From Neobacillus niacini (GTDB lineage: Bacteria > Bacillota > Bacilli > Bacillales > Cytobacillaceae): a stretch of 64,000 nt of DNA. The notes below the pieces were generated by a model. That model saw only the letters and a program-made list of their open reading frames with translations, searched no databases and was not told the origin of the DNA. The position numbers and the translations under genes are program-made. Within the stretch, counting starts at the first letter, position 1, and the number at the start of each line of letters is the position of its first letter. Positions 8,309 to 18,401 of this stretch are shown one piece after another. The stretch covers positions 372,001 through 436,000 of the forward strand of contig NZ_JAMBOB010000003.1 in assembly GCF_023715415.1 (NCBI RefSeq), given 5' to 3'.

Positions 8309-8322
8309 TCGTTGAAGTATAA

Positions 8323-8370
8323 AAAAAAGGAGAAATCGCCAACCGAATTGGTAGATTACTCCTTTCTCTT
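8323..8370 (-). terminator. Terminator of the bacillopeptidase F gene
   Basis: On the minus strand a GGAG-ending stem with an inner CCAA/TTGG pairing is followed by eight T. Confidence 0.65.
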
Positions 8371-8375
8371 GACTA

Positions 8376-11300
8376 TTACTTACCTTTTTTCTTTACATTG
8401 ATATACAATTTTCCTGCTGCTAATTCTCTAGTCGTATTATCAAATGTATCTACTGCTTTGACTTCAATCATAGCACCATCGGCTACCATGTCCTTTGTAG
8501 CAGTGTAGTAACCTACATAATAACCTGGTGAAACCTCCATCATTGGCAGTTCTGTTGCATTTTGTACAGAGATAAGATTGGTTAAAGGCATATGAATTGC
8601 AAAAGATGTCTTTAAACCAGGCTCACTTGTGAATTCGATTTTTACACTTTCACCTTTTTTCAAAGTCTTATCCTCAGCTGGTTTTACATCTGAAATCACT
8701 GGTGCTGTATAATCTACATTAACTTGAAGTGTTTGTACTGAACGATTACCTGCTTGGTCCTCTGCTGTAACTGTAATCGTATTTGTTCCTTCATCTAGTA
8801 GAATTCTAGCTGAATAGCTGCCATTTTCTACTTTAGCTGTCGTACCATTTACTGTGACAGAATTCAAGTAAGCATCTACGACTGTTCCCTTTACCGTAAC
8901 ACTTTCTTTATTTATTTTTCCACCGTCAGTTGGGCTGGTAATAGCTAACTCTGGAGAATTTTGGTCATAGACCACCCCTACTGGTGCTGACGCATCTGTA
9001 ATACCTTGTACTGTTGATGCTTTTGCTGTTAAACTGTTTTCCCCATCTTGAAGTGATACTTCAATGGCATACGTACCAGCATCAGTGGCTTCACCGGTTG
9101 CAATTTCTTCTCCATGATTGTAGATGTGAACGGTTGTGGTTGGTGCAGCTTTTCCTTCGACCGTTACAGTGCCAACATTCGTGAAGGAACCATCTACAGG
9201 CGATGTGATTGACGGAGCTGTGACTTCATAATCTACTACTGCACGAATCATGTAGTTTCCTTCTTCTTCAGGTGATGGTGACCAAGCGCCGCCCACTAAT
9301 TGCCAGCTTCTTAATGCATTTTCACCATCTTCATCTGTTGCAAGTCCAGGTGAAGCCGTGTTGATTCCTGCTTGGATGTATACTAGGTAGAAATCTCCTT
9401 CCACGACTATACCGTGACTGCTTAAATCTACATGTGTCCACTGACCATTTCTTAATGCTGTAGCATCAATTGGTCCAGCAAGTTTTTTACCTGGTGCTCC
9501 ATCTGGTCCACTAGCATCATAAACGGCCACTTTGAAATTGGTACCACCTGGAACTGGCCATTCTGTATCCCAGAATCGGAATAATCCTCCGGAAACAAGT
9601 GCCTTTTCATTTCCTGGTGCTAATGACATTTTCACCGCCCAGCCGTTACCTGCGTCGAAAAATGCTCGAGCATTTTCAGCGGTGCCATCATCATAACCAA
9701 TTTCACTAGGGTACCCAATGAATGGCTTCAATTCAAAGTTTTGTGAAATATTTCCTTGTAGAGAAACAGACACTTCTTGGCTATAGAAATAAGGTGCGAT
9801 GATTTTTAATGTATAATCCCCTTCATAGCCTGTTAATGAATAGTGTCCATTATCATCTGTTGCGACTGGTGCAATATTTGCATCTTCAATCAAATAGACT
9901 GTTGCTCCTGCTACAGGCTCACCTGTTGCTTGATTGATGACCGTTCCTGTTACTGTACCCTTAGGAAGTTCTTCCAAAGTAAAGTTAGCGGTCACTTCAC
10001 CATCCTGCTCAATGTTCACCGTTTGTGTTTCTGATTGGTAACCATAGCTTTCAGCCACAACCGTAAACTCACCTACGGCATGTGTCATTTCAAAGCTTCC
10101 GTTTGCAGGATTTGTTTTAACTGATCGGCCAGATTCTAAGACTGTTACCTGAGCTTGCATCGGCAAGGCAAATGGAGCAGTATTCTCAGTACTAGCTTCT
10201 TTAGAAGCTTCAGGCATTAGGATGGTCATTTTATTTGGATCAACTTTTTCTTTCAATTCAGCCTTCTCAGAAGTAACTTCTTTCTCTGCAACCACACCAA
10301 GTTGTTGTGGTGCGGTGAGTGCAGTATCAGATAGAGTAACATCATCTATATACCAGCCATCTCTAACCACACTGCCATCAGTCGTTACATTAAAAGCAAC
10401 ATAGATCCGCTCTCCAGCATATTCACTAAGATCAACTTCACCATCAACCCATCCATTGGATAAATTATTTACCCGCAGCTTTTGAACCCAGTTTACATTA
10501 TCGGTTGATACGTATACATGACCATAATCATAGTTTCTTTCGAGATTATACCATTGCTTAAATTGTAAGTAACTGCTGCCTTCTGGTAAATCGATTGGCG
10601 GCATTTGCAGCGACATATTGGCTCTGCTATCATACGTACCGTCTAAGTTTGTTCCATAAACCTTCTCACCTGAGAATGCTGCACCAGGTCCGGTTGTTGG
10701 CGTGCCCCATTCCCATGTATTAGCGGCCCCATAAGAAGTCCAGCCATCAGGATTGCTTTCAAAATCATGTGCATATCCTACTGTAATTCCTGGGAGAACA
10801 GTTACAGAATAGTCAGTCTCAGTTTCATTTCCACCGAAATCAGTTACTTTAATTCTATAGGAGAATAATTCACCAGTAATATCCTCTCCAGGGATTGCAA
10901 CCTGGTAGATTCCATTTTTATAATCACCGCTTATTCGATCGGCAGCAATTATATTCGTAGTGCCATCTTCTAATTGATATTCGACTTCCACATTTGTTAC
11001 ACTAATATTGTCGGCAGCTGAAGCTTGTAACGTTAGCGGCATTCCTGCAAAAACCGTGGCAGGTTGGGAATGTTCTAACACTGGAGCTTCACTGTCGTTT
11101 CCTTCTTTTGTTACCTGTCCTTTGAGTTTCCCTAAGCCCGAAATGACAGACGATACGGCGTCATATACATTTAATAGACCAGATCCATAACCGTTATTTG
11201 GAGATTCCGGGTACGTATTGTCTGTTAAAGGGACAGCTGTTGTTCGTAAAATTTCTTCTAATTCGTCAACTGTCAAACTAGAATTCGCTTGGAGCAATAA

Positions 11301-12656
11301 GGCAATCGCTGCTGCTACATGTGGTCCAGCCATTGATGTACCATTCCATCCACCTTCATAGCTGCTTCCAGGTACAGAGGAGCGAATGTTTACACCAGGT
11401 GCTGAAAGCTCTGGCTTAATCTCTTCATATGGAGATGGCCCTAATAAAGAAAAACTACCTAGTAAGTTATTAATATCTGTTGCCCCTGTAGCGACTGATT
11501 CAGGGTAGTTAGCAGGGTTTGCAACAGAACCAGGTCCGCCTGGGTTGGTTAATGTTGTGTTACCAGCTGAGAATTCTGGGAAGATTTCTGCTGCTCTCCA
11601 TGCTTGAACCATAGGTCGATACCACTCATCTAAACCAGCTCCGCCACCCCATGAGTTATTTACTACATCTGGCGCCAAATCAGGATTTCCATTTGGAGCT
11701 AAAATCCATTCACCTGCTTCTAAAAGGTCTGCATCTGTTCCACCTGCGGCTGTGAAGGCTTTAACAGCTATCCATTTTGCACCTGGTGCAACACCAATGG
11801 CATTCGAACCATCCGGCTCAGATCCTACCATCGTCCCGGTAACATGGGTCCCGTGTCCTTGATCATCATATGGTGCGGATTGACCTGCTACCGCATCAAA
11901 CCAGTTGTTTGCGTGTGTTGCCTGACCTGTTGCTTCATCGAAACCACGATATTTTGATTGTAGTGCCGGGTGATTCCACTGAACACCTGTATCAATAGAT
12001 GCTACGGTAATTCCGCTTCCATCAATCCCCATGTCCCAAACAGCTGGGGCACCGACACGATCAATATTCCATTCAATCGCATTTGTTTCTGCTTGTGGTT
12101 CTAATACAGCACCAGAAGATTTTTCAGGAACAAATAATTGTCTTGTTTCATTTGGCAGGATTTTTTCAACTTCTTGGAAGGAAGCAACCTTTTCCATAAC
12201 CTCTTTTGTTGCTGTTACTGCAATTCCATTCACGACATAGTAGGAATGAACGTCCTGTGCAGCTCCCGCTTCTACTTGCTTTTGCAGGTATTCTAAAACT
12301 TCAAACTGTGTTTCCTGTGCTTTTGCTTTTAACTCGGAGACAATAGATGAACGTTTCAATGATTTGCTTTTAGCCGGTGTTGCTTGATTGAGGCTTGCTT
12401 TTTTCTCAGCCTCTTTTGCTACACTGGCTGTATCCACCTGTTCCTTCATCTTAATTAAAAAAGTCACTTTTTCTTTCTCATCAAATTGTTTTTCTAGTGT
12501 GTTCGAAATCTTTTGTGCTGGAGATGTTAAACTGTCTTTTGCTGAAACACTTACTCCTTTTGTCGTTGCAGCATTTGCTTGAGGCTGTATGAGCATAGGT
12601 AAAACTAACATAGCGGTGCACATCACCGATAGAAAACGACGTTTCTTTTTTCTCAT
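8376..12656 (-). CDS. bpr: Secreted subtilisin-family protease, bacillopeptidase F type
   Basis: This 1426-residue exported S8 protease has a signal peptide (residues 1-29, ending ANA), an I9-type propeptide (about 60-165) and a subtilisin domain (about 205-510) with a complete triad: Asp222 (SIDTG), His268 (GHGTHVTG) and Ser441 (GTSMAGPH). After it come an Ig-like segment, a MAM/immune-inhibitor-like beta domain (about 630-780), two carboxypeptidase regulatory-like domains (about 870-1010), a further beta domain and Ig-like repeats to the end. Length and order match B. subtilis Bpr (1433 residues). It degrades extracellular protein. There is no LPXTG anchor. A GGGGGTAATGGG ribosome binding site precedes the ATG. 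Confidence 0.92.
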   Translation of the reverse strand: MRKKKRRFLSVMCTAMLVLPMLIQPQANAATTKGVSVSAKDSLTSPAQKISNTLEKQFDEKEKVTFLIKMKEQVDTASVAKEAEKKASLNQATPAKSKSLKRSSIVSELKAKAQETQFEVLEYLQKQVEAGAAQDVHSYYVVNGIAVTATKEVMEKVASFQEVEKILPNETRQLFVPEKSSGAVLEPQAETNAIEWNIDRVGAPAVWDMGIDGSGITVASIDTGVQWNHPALQSKYRGFDEATGQATHANNWFDAVAGQSAPYDDQGHGTHVTGTMVGSEPDGSNAIGVAPGAKWIAVKAFTAAGGTDADLLEAGEWILAPNGNPDLAPDVVNNSWGGGAGLDEWYRPMVQAWRAAEIFPEFSAGNTTLTNPGGPGSVANPANYPESVATGATDINNLLGSFSLLGPSPYEEIKPELSAPGVNIRSSVPGSSYEGGWNGTSMAGPHVAAAIALLLQANSSLTVDELEEILRTTAVPLTDNTYPESPNNGYGSGLLNVYDAVSSVISGLGKLKGQVTKEGNDSEAPVLEHSQPATVFAGMPLTLQASAADNISVTNVEVEYQLEDGTTNIIAADRISGDYKNGIYQVAIPGEDITGELFSYRIKVTDFGGNETETDYSVTVLPGITVGYAHDFESNPDGWTSYGAANTWEWGTPTTGPGAAFSGEKVYGTNLDGTYDSRANMSLQMPPIDLPEGSSYLQFKQWYNLERNYDYGHVYVSTDNVNWVQKLRVNNLSNGWVDGEVDLSEYAGERIYVAFNVTTDGSVVRDGWYIDDVTLSDTALTAPQQLGVVAEKEVTSEKAELKEKVDPNKMTILMPEASKEASTENTAPFALPMQAQVTVLESGRSVKTNPANGSFEMTHAVGEFTVVAESYGYQSETQTVNIEQDGEVTANFTLEELPKGTVTGTVINQATGEPVAGATVYLIEDANIAPVATDDNGHYSLTGYEGDYTLKIIAPYFYSQEVSVSLQGNISQNFELKPFIGYPSEIGYDDGTAENARAFFDAGNGWAVKMSLAPGNEKALVSGGLFRFWDTEWPVPGGTNFKVAVYDASGPDGAPGKKLAGPIDATALRNGQWTHVDLSSHGIVVEGDFYLVYIQAGINTASPGLATDEDGENALRSWQLVGGAWSPSPEEEGNYMIRAVVDYEVTAPSITSPVDGSFTNVGTVTVEGKAAPTTTVHIYNHGEEIATGEATDAGTYAIEVSLQDGENSLTAKASTVQGITDASAPVGVVYDQNSPELAITSPTDGGKINKESVTVKGTVVDAYLNSVTVNGTTAKVENGSYSARILLDEGTNTITVTAEDQAGNRSVQTLQVNVDYTAPVISDVKPAEDKTLKKGESVKIEFTSEPGLKTSFAIHMPLTNLISVQNATELPMMEVSPGYYVGYYTATKDMVADGAMIEVKAVDTFDNTTRELAAGKLYINVKKKGK

Positions 12657-13116
12657 CCCATTACCCCCTAAGTATTTTCAGGTGACCCTTCTCCTGCCCT
12701 CCTTCCTATCGCACACTTTATGTTTTTAAACATGGTGCTAATTTAAAAATACCTTTTATTAGGTGGGTTTTGTGTCGAATCCCGTCTGTAAAATAGCAGT
12801 TGGTAGAAATTGAGAGTTTAGTATTCATTGGGAAATATGGAAAATTAGTCCAAATTGAGGTCGACATTATAGAGGTTCCTATGGGTATGAATCTTTTTAT
12901 TCTACTTTGTCATTCTTTTTGTTGGGGTATTTTTCTCTAATTCTATAAAATGATTACTTTTTCCTAGTAGTATCGATACTTGATGACGATAACAAGTTCC
13001 CGGGAACAGTTGGAAAGTTATACTTTGCAAATGAAAGAATTCTCGTTTCGCTGTTTATAATGGTATAATCTAGCTAAAATGTAAAACAATTCTGAATATA
13101 AAGGAGAGAGTTAGTC
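12657..13116. promoter_or_regulatory. Divergent regulatory region between bpr and the gamma-carbonic anhydrase gene
   Basis: There is no gene in these 460 bases. Two perfect 12-bp palindromes lie close together: AGTATCGATACT (12969-12980) and GTTCCCGGGAAC (12996-13007). A TATAAT -10 element is seen near 13063-13068 for the rightward gene. No riboswitch was recognised. Confidence 0.4.
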
Positions 13117-13629
13117 ATGCGTATTCCCTATAATGGTATATCCCCTACTATTCATGAAAGTGTATTTGTAGCCCCAGGCGCCTACTTAATTGGCGATGTT
13201 ACAATTGGTGAAGAATCAACAGTCTGGTTTAATGCTGTATTACGAGGAGATGATGGCCCCATTACTGTTGGGAAAAGATGCAGTATCCAGGATAATTCAA
13301 CCATCCATCTATATGAAGGTTCTCCGGTTGTCATAGGAGATGATGTAACGATTGGTCATAATGTTATTCTGCATGGCTGTAAAGTAGGGAGTCGTTCTAT
13401 TATTGGAATGGGATCGACCCTATTGGACAATGTCGAAGTGGGTGAAGAATGTATTATTGGGGCAAATACGCTGCTCGCTGGCGGTATCAAAATACCCCCA
13501 CGATCACTCGTTCTCGGCTCTCCGGGTAAAGTTGTACGTGAATTAAACGAGAAGGATTTGCAAATGCTCAAATATTCCAGTGAAAACTATGTACAAAAAG
13601 GAAAAGAATACAAAGAAATACTAAAATAA
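13117..13629 (+). CDS. Gamma-carbonic anhydrase-like hexapeptide protein (YtoA family)
   Basis: The 170-residue protein is a left-handed beta-helix with hexapeptide repeats running from about residue 20 to 135. The three metal-binding histidines expected of the gamma class are at His64 (STIHLYE), His81 and His86 (GHNVILHG). Relatives are carbonic anhydrase-like or CoA-related PaaY-type proteins, and many are catalytically weak, so hydration activity is not certain. AAAGGAGAG precedes the ATG. The gene is monocistronic, with its own promoter and terminator. Confidence 0.88.
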   Translation: MRIPYNGISPTIHESVFVAPGAYLIGDVTIGEESTVWFNAVLRGDDGPITVGKRCSIQDNSTIHLYEGSPVVIGDDVTIGHNVILHGCKVGSRSIIGMGSTLLDNVEVGEECIIGANTLLAGGIKIPPRSLVLGSPGKVVRELNEKDLQMLKYSSENYVQKGKEYKEILK

Positions 13630-13642
13630 TTAATAAACTAGA

Positions 13643-13675
13643 AAAAGGCAAGCATAGGGGTATGCTCGCCTTTTC
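13643..13675 (+). terminator. Terminator
   Basis: A GGCAAGCATA/TATGCTCGCC stem with a GGGG loop is followed by TTTT. Confidence 0.75.
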
Positions 13676-13704
13676 TGTGCTGCAATGCGAATTTAGACAA
13701 TACT

Positions 13705-13839
13705 TTATGAATACACTGGGCTCAGCTTAACTGGCTTCCTTAACATATAGTTTATCTTAGATTGAACATAATTAAGCAAATAGGTTAATCTAATACCGAT
13801 AAGCATTACCGTTCTAAGTATGCTAAAGAGTATATTCAA
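13705..13839 (-). CDS. Small hydrophobic protein, 44 residues
   Basis: A TTG start lies six bases after GGAGGG and opens a 44-residue frame with a hydrophobic N-terminal half (about residues 2-25) and a basic C-terminal tail. This looks like a small single-pass membrane protein. It lies 83 bases downstream of the MFS gene on the same strand. No family was recognised. The good ribosome binding site is the main support. Confidence 0.4.
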   Translation of the reverse strand: MNILFSILRTVMLIGIRLTYLLNYVQSKINYMLRKPVKLSPVYS

Positions 13840-13921
13840 AGTATATCCCTCCACATTGAAGATTAGTGTTATAGGTTAACACTAAGACTATTATTTATCT
13901 CCACTGGAATTTTATTCAAAC

Positions 13922-15259
13922 TTATTTCTTCAATGCAGTCTCTCCAATCGATGATGTTTTTTCCGGTATTCGAAAGCTTAAGAAAATGGTAATGAAACTT
14001 AAAATAAGGGCATAGAGAAATACATTTTTCATTCCTATGTTTAGGGTTGCAGCATGGTTAATAAGCAATCCCATAAGGGTAACACCAACTGAAGTTCCGA
14101 TATTTCTTAAAAACATTTGCAGGGATGTAGACATCCCTTTAATATTGGTTTCTGCAAATTCTTGGGATGCTATCGTTCCTAGGGCAAACAACAAACCAAA
14201 GCAAAATCCCTGTATAGTTAATAGGAGGAATAACCCAAGATAGGATAAATCTTGGATAAATAAATAGAGTGCCAAACCTGAAATCGTGGTTACAATACTG
14301 CCAATGATAAACAAAACCTTATAACCAAAACGGATGATCCATTTTCCTGCCGGAGTACTGCCAAACATCCAGCCAACTGCAATACTTAACAGTATTAGCC
14401 CACTTTTATAAATACTCATTTGATTGCCTTCCTGCAAATACAGTGGTATAAAGTTTGATGTCCCATAGAAGGAGAGACAATAAATTAACATGAAGAGATT
14501 TGTCGATAATAACCCTTTGTTTTTAAAAAGGGCAACCGGAAGGAATGGATGCTTCTCTTTCCTTTCGACAAGAACAAATAGGATGAATCCAAGTACACCA
14601 CCAATGATGTACCAGAAAGGTTGGCTCAAGCTAGTTGATAATAATAAAAGCGTAATAGAAATTCCGAAAAGCAAGAAACCTTTATAATCAATGTATGTCT
14701 TTTTGTATTCTGCGGTTTCCTTATAGGGCAGTAGAAAAAGTACGCTCGCAATACCGATAGGAATATTAATAAAGAAGATCCATCTCCAAGTCAATGCTTC
14801 CACAAAAAAGGATCCTAATATAGGACCAATGATCGAAGACAATGCCCATATACCACTAAAAACTGCCTGGATTTTTCCTCGTTTTTCTATGGTAAACAAA
14901 TCACCTACAATAATCATCGAAAGTGGTATCATTCCACCTGCACCTAAACCCTGTATGCCCCTAAAAATAATTAGGCTGACCATGGAATTTGCGATTCCAC
15001 ATAGAATGGAACCAATTGTAAATAAAGATACCGCTATCATTAATAGTCTTTTTCGACCATACATATCCGATAATTTTCCGTAAAGAGGAACAGTTATAGT
15101 ACTGACTAACATATAGACAACAAATATCCAAGAAAACAATTCCAGGCCACCAAGCTGATTAACAATGGTAGGACTTGCTGTTTGCATGATATTTGTATCA
15201 AGGGCTGATATGAGAGTCGTAATAACTAGCCCTATAAAGACGTACTTATTCTTTTTCAT
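13922..15259 (-). CDS. MFS drug:H+ antiporter, DHA2/EmrB-QacA type
   Basis: The 445-residue integral membrane protein has about 12-14 hydrophobic segments. The acidic TM1 motif SALDTNIMQTASPTI is diagnostic of DHA2-type pumps, motif A appears as GKLSDMYGRKRLL and motif C-like sequence as GPILGSFF. Such proteins export drugs or other hydrophobic compounds in exchange for protons; the substrate is unknown. AGGAGGAG lies just upstream of the ATG. No local regulator is linked to it. Confidence 0.88.
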   Translation of the reverse strand: MKKNKYVFIGLVITTLISALDTNIMQTASPTIVNQLGGLELFSWIFVVYMLVSTITVPLYGKLSDMYGRKRLLMIAVSLFTIGSILCGIANSMVSLIIFRGIQGLGAGGMIPLSMIIVGDLFTIEKRGKIQAVFSGIWALSSIIGPILGSFFVEALTWRWIFFINIPIGIASVLFLLPYKETAEYKKTYIDYKGFLLFGISITLLLLSTSLSQPFWYIIGGVLGFILFVLVERKEKHPFLPVALFKNKGLLSTNLFMLIYCLSFYGTSNFIPLYLQEGNQMSIYKSGLILLSIAVGWMFGSTPAGKWIIRFGYKVLFIIGSIVTTISGLALYLFIQDLSYLGLFLLLTIQGFCFGLLFALGTIASQEFAETNIKGMSTSLQMFLRNIGTSVGVTLMGLLINHAATLNIGMKNVFLYALILSFITIFLSFRIPEKTSSIGETALKK

Positions 15260-15450
15260 TCGACTCCTCCTGAAGGCTTTGCAATTTTCTAGTTTTTTAC
15301 ACTTCTACTATTATAGCAAAGTGATGATTATTCCCCAACATTTTATAATATGCCAACCAAATTACGATAACGTCACCTTACTATTGGGTATGCTAGGAGG
15401 ATAGAGTTCATTCTGCTGAAAATTCTTTTAATGCCGAATATAAACAATAA

Positions 15451-15482
15451 AAGAGTTCATCCAAAAAGGATGAACTCTTTAT
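15451..15482. terminator. Terminator of the old-yellow-enzyme gene
   Basis: An AAGAGTTCATCC/GGATGAACTCTT stem lies directly beside the stop codon at 15483, with T-rich flanks. Confidence 0.75.
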
Positions 15483-16607
15483 TTAATTAATTCCCGGGAA
15501 CCAACCAGGTGTATGAATGATAGCTTGCCACAGTGGATCTGGAATCACTAATTGTTCCTGGTTATCTTTGTTAATCTGTGTAACAATCTCTGTTTCTTTA
15601 CCCTCCGTAATCTTTTGCACCCAATCAGGCTCGATAATGAGCTCCCGGCCTAAAGCAATCAGTGAAACCCCTGTTTGGATAGCTTTTAGAGCTTCATCCG
15701 GAGTATAAATAGACCCAACCCCAATCACAGGCACTTTGTCACCGGCTCGTTCTTGAATAATTTCAATTCGTGAACGGGAATCATCGACCCCTCTCCTAGG
15801 AGTTGACCAAAAATCTTGTAACGAGACATGAAGGTAATCTAGGTTCTTTTTTGCAAGAGCATCGATTAGGACAAGGGTATCGGCCATAGTGATGCCTGGA
15901 GTTTCGGACTCTTCCGGTGAAAAGCGATATCCTACAATAAATGAACCATTTGCATGCTCATCAGCCACTCTCTTGACTTCATCGACAACTGCTAATGGAA
16001 AGGTTAAGCGTTTCTCGAGACTTCCTCCCCAACGGTCTTCTCGACGATTGGAATGTGGAGAGAAAAATTGTTGAATCAAGTAGCCATTAGCTCCATGGAT
16101 TTCAACTCCATCATAACCTGCTTCAATCGCTCTTCGCGTTGCCTCACCAAAGTCACGTATAATCGATACTATTTCTTGATCAGATAATTCTTTTGGTACA
16201 GGTTTACCGACTCCTTCTGCAGGTATATTGCTTGCACTAACGACATCACCATTTGGGATTAATTCAGGAGGTACCTGTCTGCCGCCGTGAAAAATTTGTA
16301 AAATGGCTTTTGCTCCCTGCTCTTTAATCCCGGTCGCTAATCTTTGTAAGCTAGGAATTAATTCATCCCTGTCTCCGCCAAATTCACCATGAAACCCTTT
16401 TCCATTCTCAGTGACATATGTACATGCGGTGATGACCATGCCTACTCCACTTGAGCGCCTGGCATAATAGTTGACTTCCGCTTCTGTCACTGTTCCATTA
16501 GGATTCGATGACCAATTTGTCATTGGTGCCATGACGATTCTATTTTTTAGTTGAACGTTATTTTTAAATGTAAATGATTTAAGTAATGGTGCATATTTAG
16601 AATTCAC
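15483..16607 (-). CDS. NADH:flavin oxidoreductase, old yellow enzyme family (YqiG-like)
   Basis: This 374-residue FMN-dependent ene-reductase has a TIM-barrel opening NRIVMAPMTN, the substrate-binding His-x-x-Asn in EIHGANGYLIQQF and the family block SPHSNRREDRWGGS. The C-terminal half holds the FMN phosphate site (VIGVGSIYT and ALGRELIIEPD). It resembles Bacillus YqiG and reduces activated C=C bonds with NAD(P)H; the natural substrate is unknown. GTG at 16607 follows GGGGGACA. Confidence 0.88.
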   Translation of the reverse strand: MNSKYAPLLKSFTFKNNVQLKNRIVMAPMTNWSSNPNGTVTEAEVNYYARRSSGVGMVITACTYVTENGKGFHGEFGGDRDELIPSLQRLATGIKEQGAKAILQIFHGGRQVPPELIPNGDVVSASNIPAEGVGKPVPKELSDQEIVSIIRDFGEATRRAIEAGYDGVEIHGANGYLIQQFFSPHSNRREDRWGGSLEKRLTFPLAVVDEVKRVADEHANGSFIVGYRFSPEESETPGITMADTLVLIDALAKKNLDYLHVSLQDFWSTPRRGVDDSRSRIEIIQERAGDKVPVIGVGSIYTPDEALKAIQTGVSLIALGRELIIEPDWVQKITEGKETEIVTQINKDNQEQLVIPDPLWQAIIHTPGWFPGIN

Positions 16608-16685
16608 CTGTTATGTCCCCCACTTCGATTTCCATTTTCCCCTTCCTTATTTTCAGTTACTTTACAGAAAATAACCACGAAAAAA

Positions 16686-16715
16686 TAAAAAACACCCTGC
16701 ATTAAGCAAGGTGGG
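16686..16715 (-). terminator. Terminator of the diguanylate cyclase gene
   Basis: A CACCTTGC/GCAGGGTG stem is followed on the minus strand by TTTTTTATTTTT. The left arm overlaps the last codons of the gene. Confidence 0.65.
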
Positions 16716-18174
16716 ATAATTGGTTTAAAGGAACTTGGTTCATTCTACTTTCCTTTACTTGATATAATTTATCGTCAGCAAGTTTAATTAGTTGCTCTGG
16801 GTTTAACTTCTCATTTGGAATTAGTGTTGCACACCCTATGCTGATGCTGACAACAGGTTTATGTTCTGTGGGTATATAGGGAATGTTAAGATTTATTACA
16901 TTTTCTTGAAGCATAGCAGCAACATGTGCTGCTCCTTGTTCGTCTATTCCTGGGAGCAAAATCACAAACTCTTCCCCGCCATACCTTGCTGCAAAATCAC
17001 CAGGTCTCTTTAGTGTATCCTTTATAGTTTTTGCAATCTGTCTTAAACAATCATCACCAGCCAGGTGACCATTATTATCATTGTATTTTTTAAAATAATC
17101 GATATCAATCATGATAGCTGAGAAAGGCAAGCTTTTACGCTTCGTTCGCTTCCATTCCTCTTGTAATCTTTCATCAAAGAAACGCCGGTTTGCAATCCCG
17201 GTTAATCCATCCATATTTGCCATAAAACGTAACATAACATTTGTTTCATGCAGTTTTTTTTCTTTTTCAATACGCTCAGTAATATCTCGTGAAACGGCTA
17301 CAATTCCTTCTAGCTTTTGAGAGTTCTCTCGAATGGTTCTAGCGTTTGTTTCTAACCAGATAAACCTACCATCTTTTAGCTTTAACCGGTGGGTAAAGGA
17401 TGCAAAATCTAATTCTGAATCTGCTTGTAAAATCAGTGAGGCGACTTTTTCAACTTCATCAGGATGTATGAGGTCATAAAGATTCCTGCCAATCAATTCA
17501 TCTTGATTGTAATCTAACATACATTTACTAGAGGGTGAAATATAACCGTAGCAACCATTTGGATTAATATAAGAGATAAGATCCGTTGTGTTTTCGGTTA
17601 TAAATCGATACAACTCCTCATTTTTCCTCGACTCTTCTTCTAATTTATTCCGTCCTGTAACATCTCTTAAAAACACCTCAACTGCAGGTTTATTATTATA
17701 AACTATGCGGGCAGAAGAAATTTCAATGTCTAACACATGATTTAAAGTCGTATTAATTTTTAACGCTACACGATCTAGAGTTTTGTTTCCTTCGCTAATA
17801 TCCTGCAAATGTTTTTTCAAAATAGGATAGTATTCAGGGAGAACACAGTGTAGGATGGACTTCCCAATAATTTCAGTAGATGATGATTGAATCAACTTTT
17901 CAAACCTTTCATTTACAAAAGCAATCTTTTCATCCTGATAGACAATTATTGGTTCTGGAGAGAATTTTAATAAATCCCATAGCTTGGTTTCGCTAATTTC
18001 AGCCTTATTCTTATAATAGATTGCTTTATCATAAACCCAACCTAGCAGGAAGGCGATAACAGCAAAGGAAGCAGCCTCTAGGATTGACCATAAGTTTGAA
18101 GTTTCTGAAAAGGATTCGATAAATGAAACGATAATAGAGAGAAAAAACAAAGTAATTCTTCCTGTGTATTTCAT
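16702..18174 (-). CDS. Membrane-anchored PAS-PAS diguanylate cyclase
   Basis: Two N-terminal hydrophobic segments (within residues 1-48) are followed by two PAS domains (about 65-180 and 185-305) and a GGDEF domain (about 320-480). The active-site signature is intact as GGEEF at 399-403, and an inhibitory-site RxxD (RPGD, 390-393) precedes it at the standard distance, so product feedback by c-di-GMP is expected. There is no EAL domain. The PAS pair probably senses a ligand or redox state. ATG at 18174 follows GAGGTG; a GTG nine bases earlier overlaps that site. Confidence 0.9.
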   Translation of the reverse strand: MKYTGRITLFFLSIIVSFIESFSETSNLWSILEAASFAVIAFLLGWVYDKAIYYKNKAEISETKLWDLLKFSPEPIIVYQDEKIAFVNERFEKLIQSSSTEIIGKSILHCVLPEYYPILKKHLQDISEGNKTLDRVALKINTTLNHVLDIEISSARIVYNNKPAVEVFLRDVTGRNKLEEESRKNEELYRFITENTTDLISYINPNGCYGYISPSSKCMLDYNQDELIGRNLYDLIHPDEVEKVASLILQADSELDFASFTHRLKLKDGRFIWLETNARTIRENSQKLEGIVAVSRDITERIEKEKKLHETNVMLRFMANMDGLTGIANRRFFDERLQEEWKRTKRKSLPFSAIMIDIDYFKKYNDNNGHLAGDDCLRQIAKTIKDTLKRPGDFAARYGGEEFVILLPGIDEQGAAHVAAMLQENVINLNIPYIPTEHKPVVSISIGCATLIPNEKLNPEQLIKLADDKLYQVKESRMNQVPLNQLSHLA

Positions 18175-18365
18175 TGGTGACACCTCAATAATTTTCGTAT
18201 AATTTACCTTTGGATATAATTAAACTACAAAGGTAAGGATGCTTCCAGTGTAAGTGTTTAACTTAACCACTACCAAAAAGTAGTTTTCTACTAGTTTTAA
18301 TTTATCATATTTTTATGTCTCAATTAGACTTTATTTATGATATTACTTTGACATATTTAATATAT

Positions 18366-18392
18366 AAAAAATAAGCTGTTAAAATAACAGCT
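18366..18392 (-). terminator. Terminator of the 110-residue protein gene
   Basis: A short AGCTGTT/AACAGCT stem is followed on the minus strand by TATTTTTT. Confidence 0.5.
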
Positions 18393-18401
18393 AGTAGTGC
18401 T

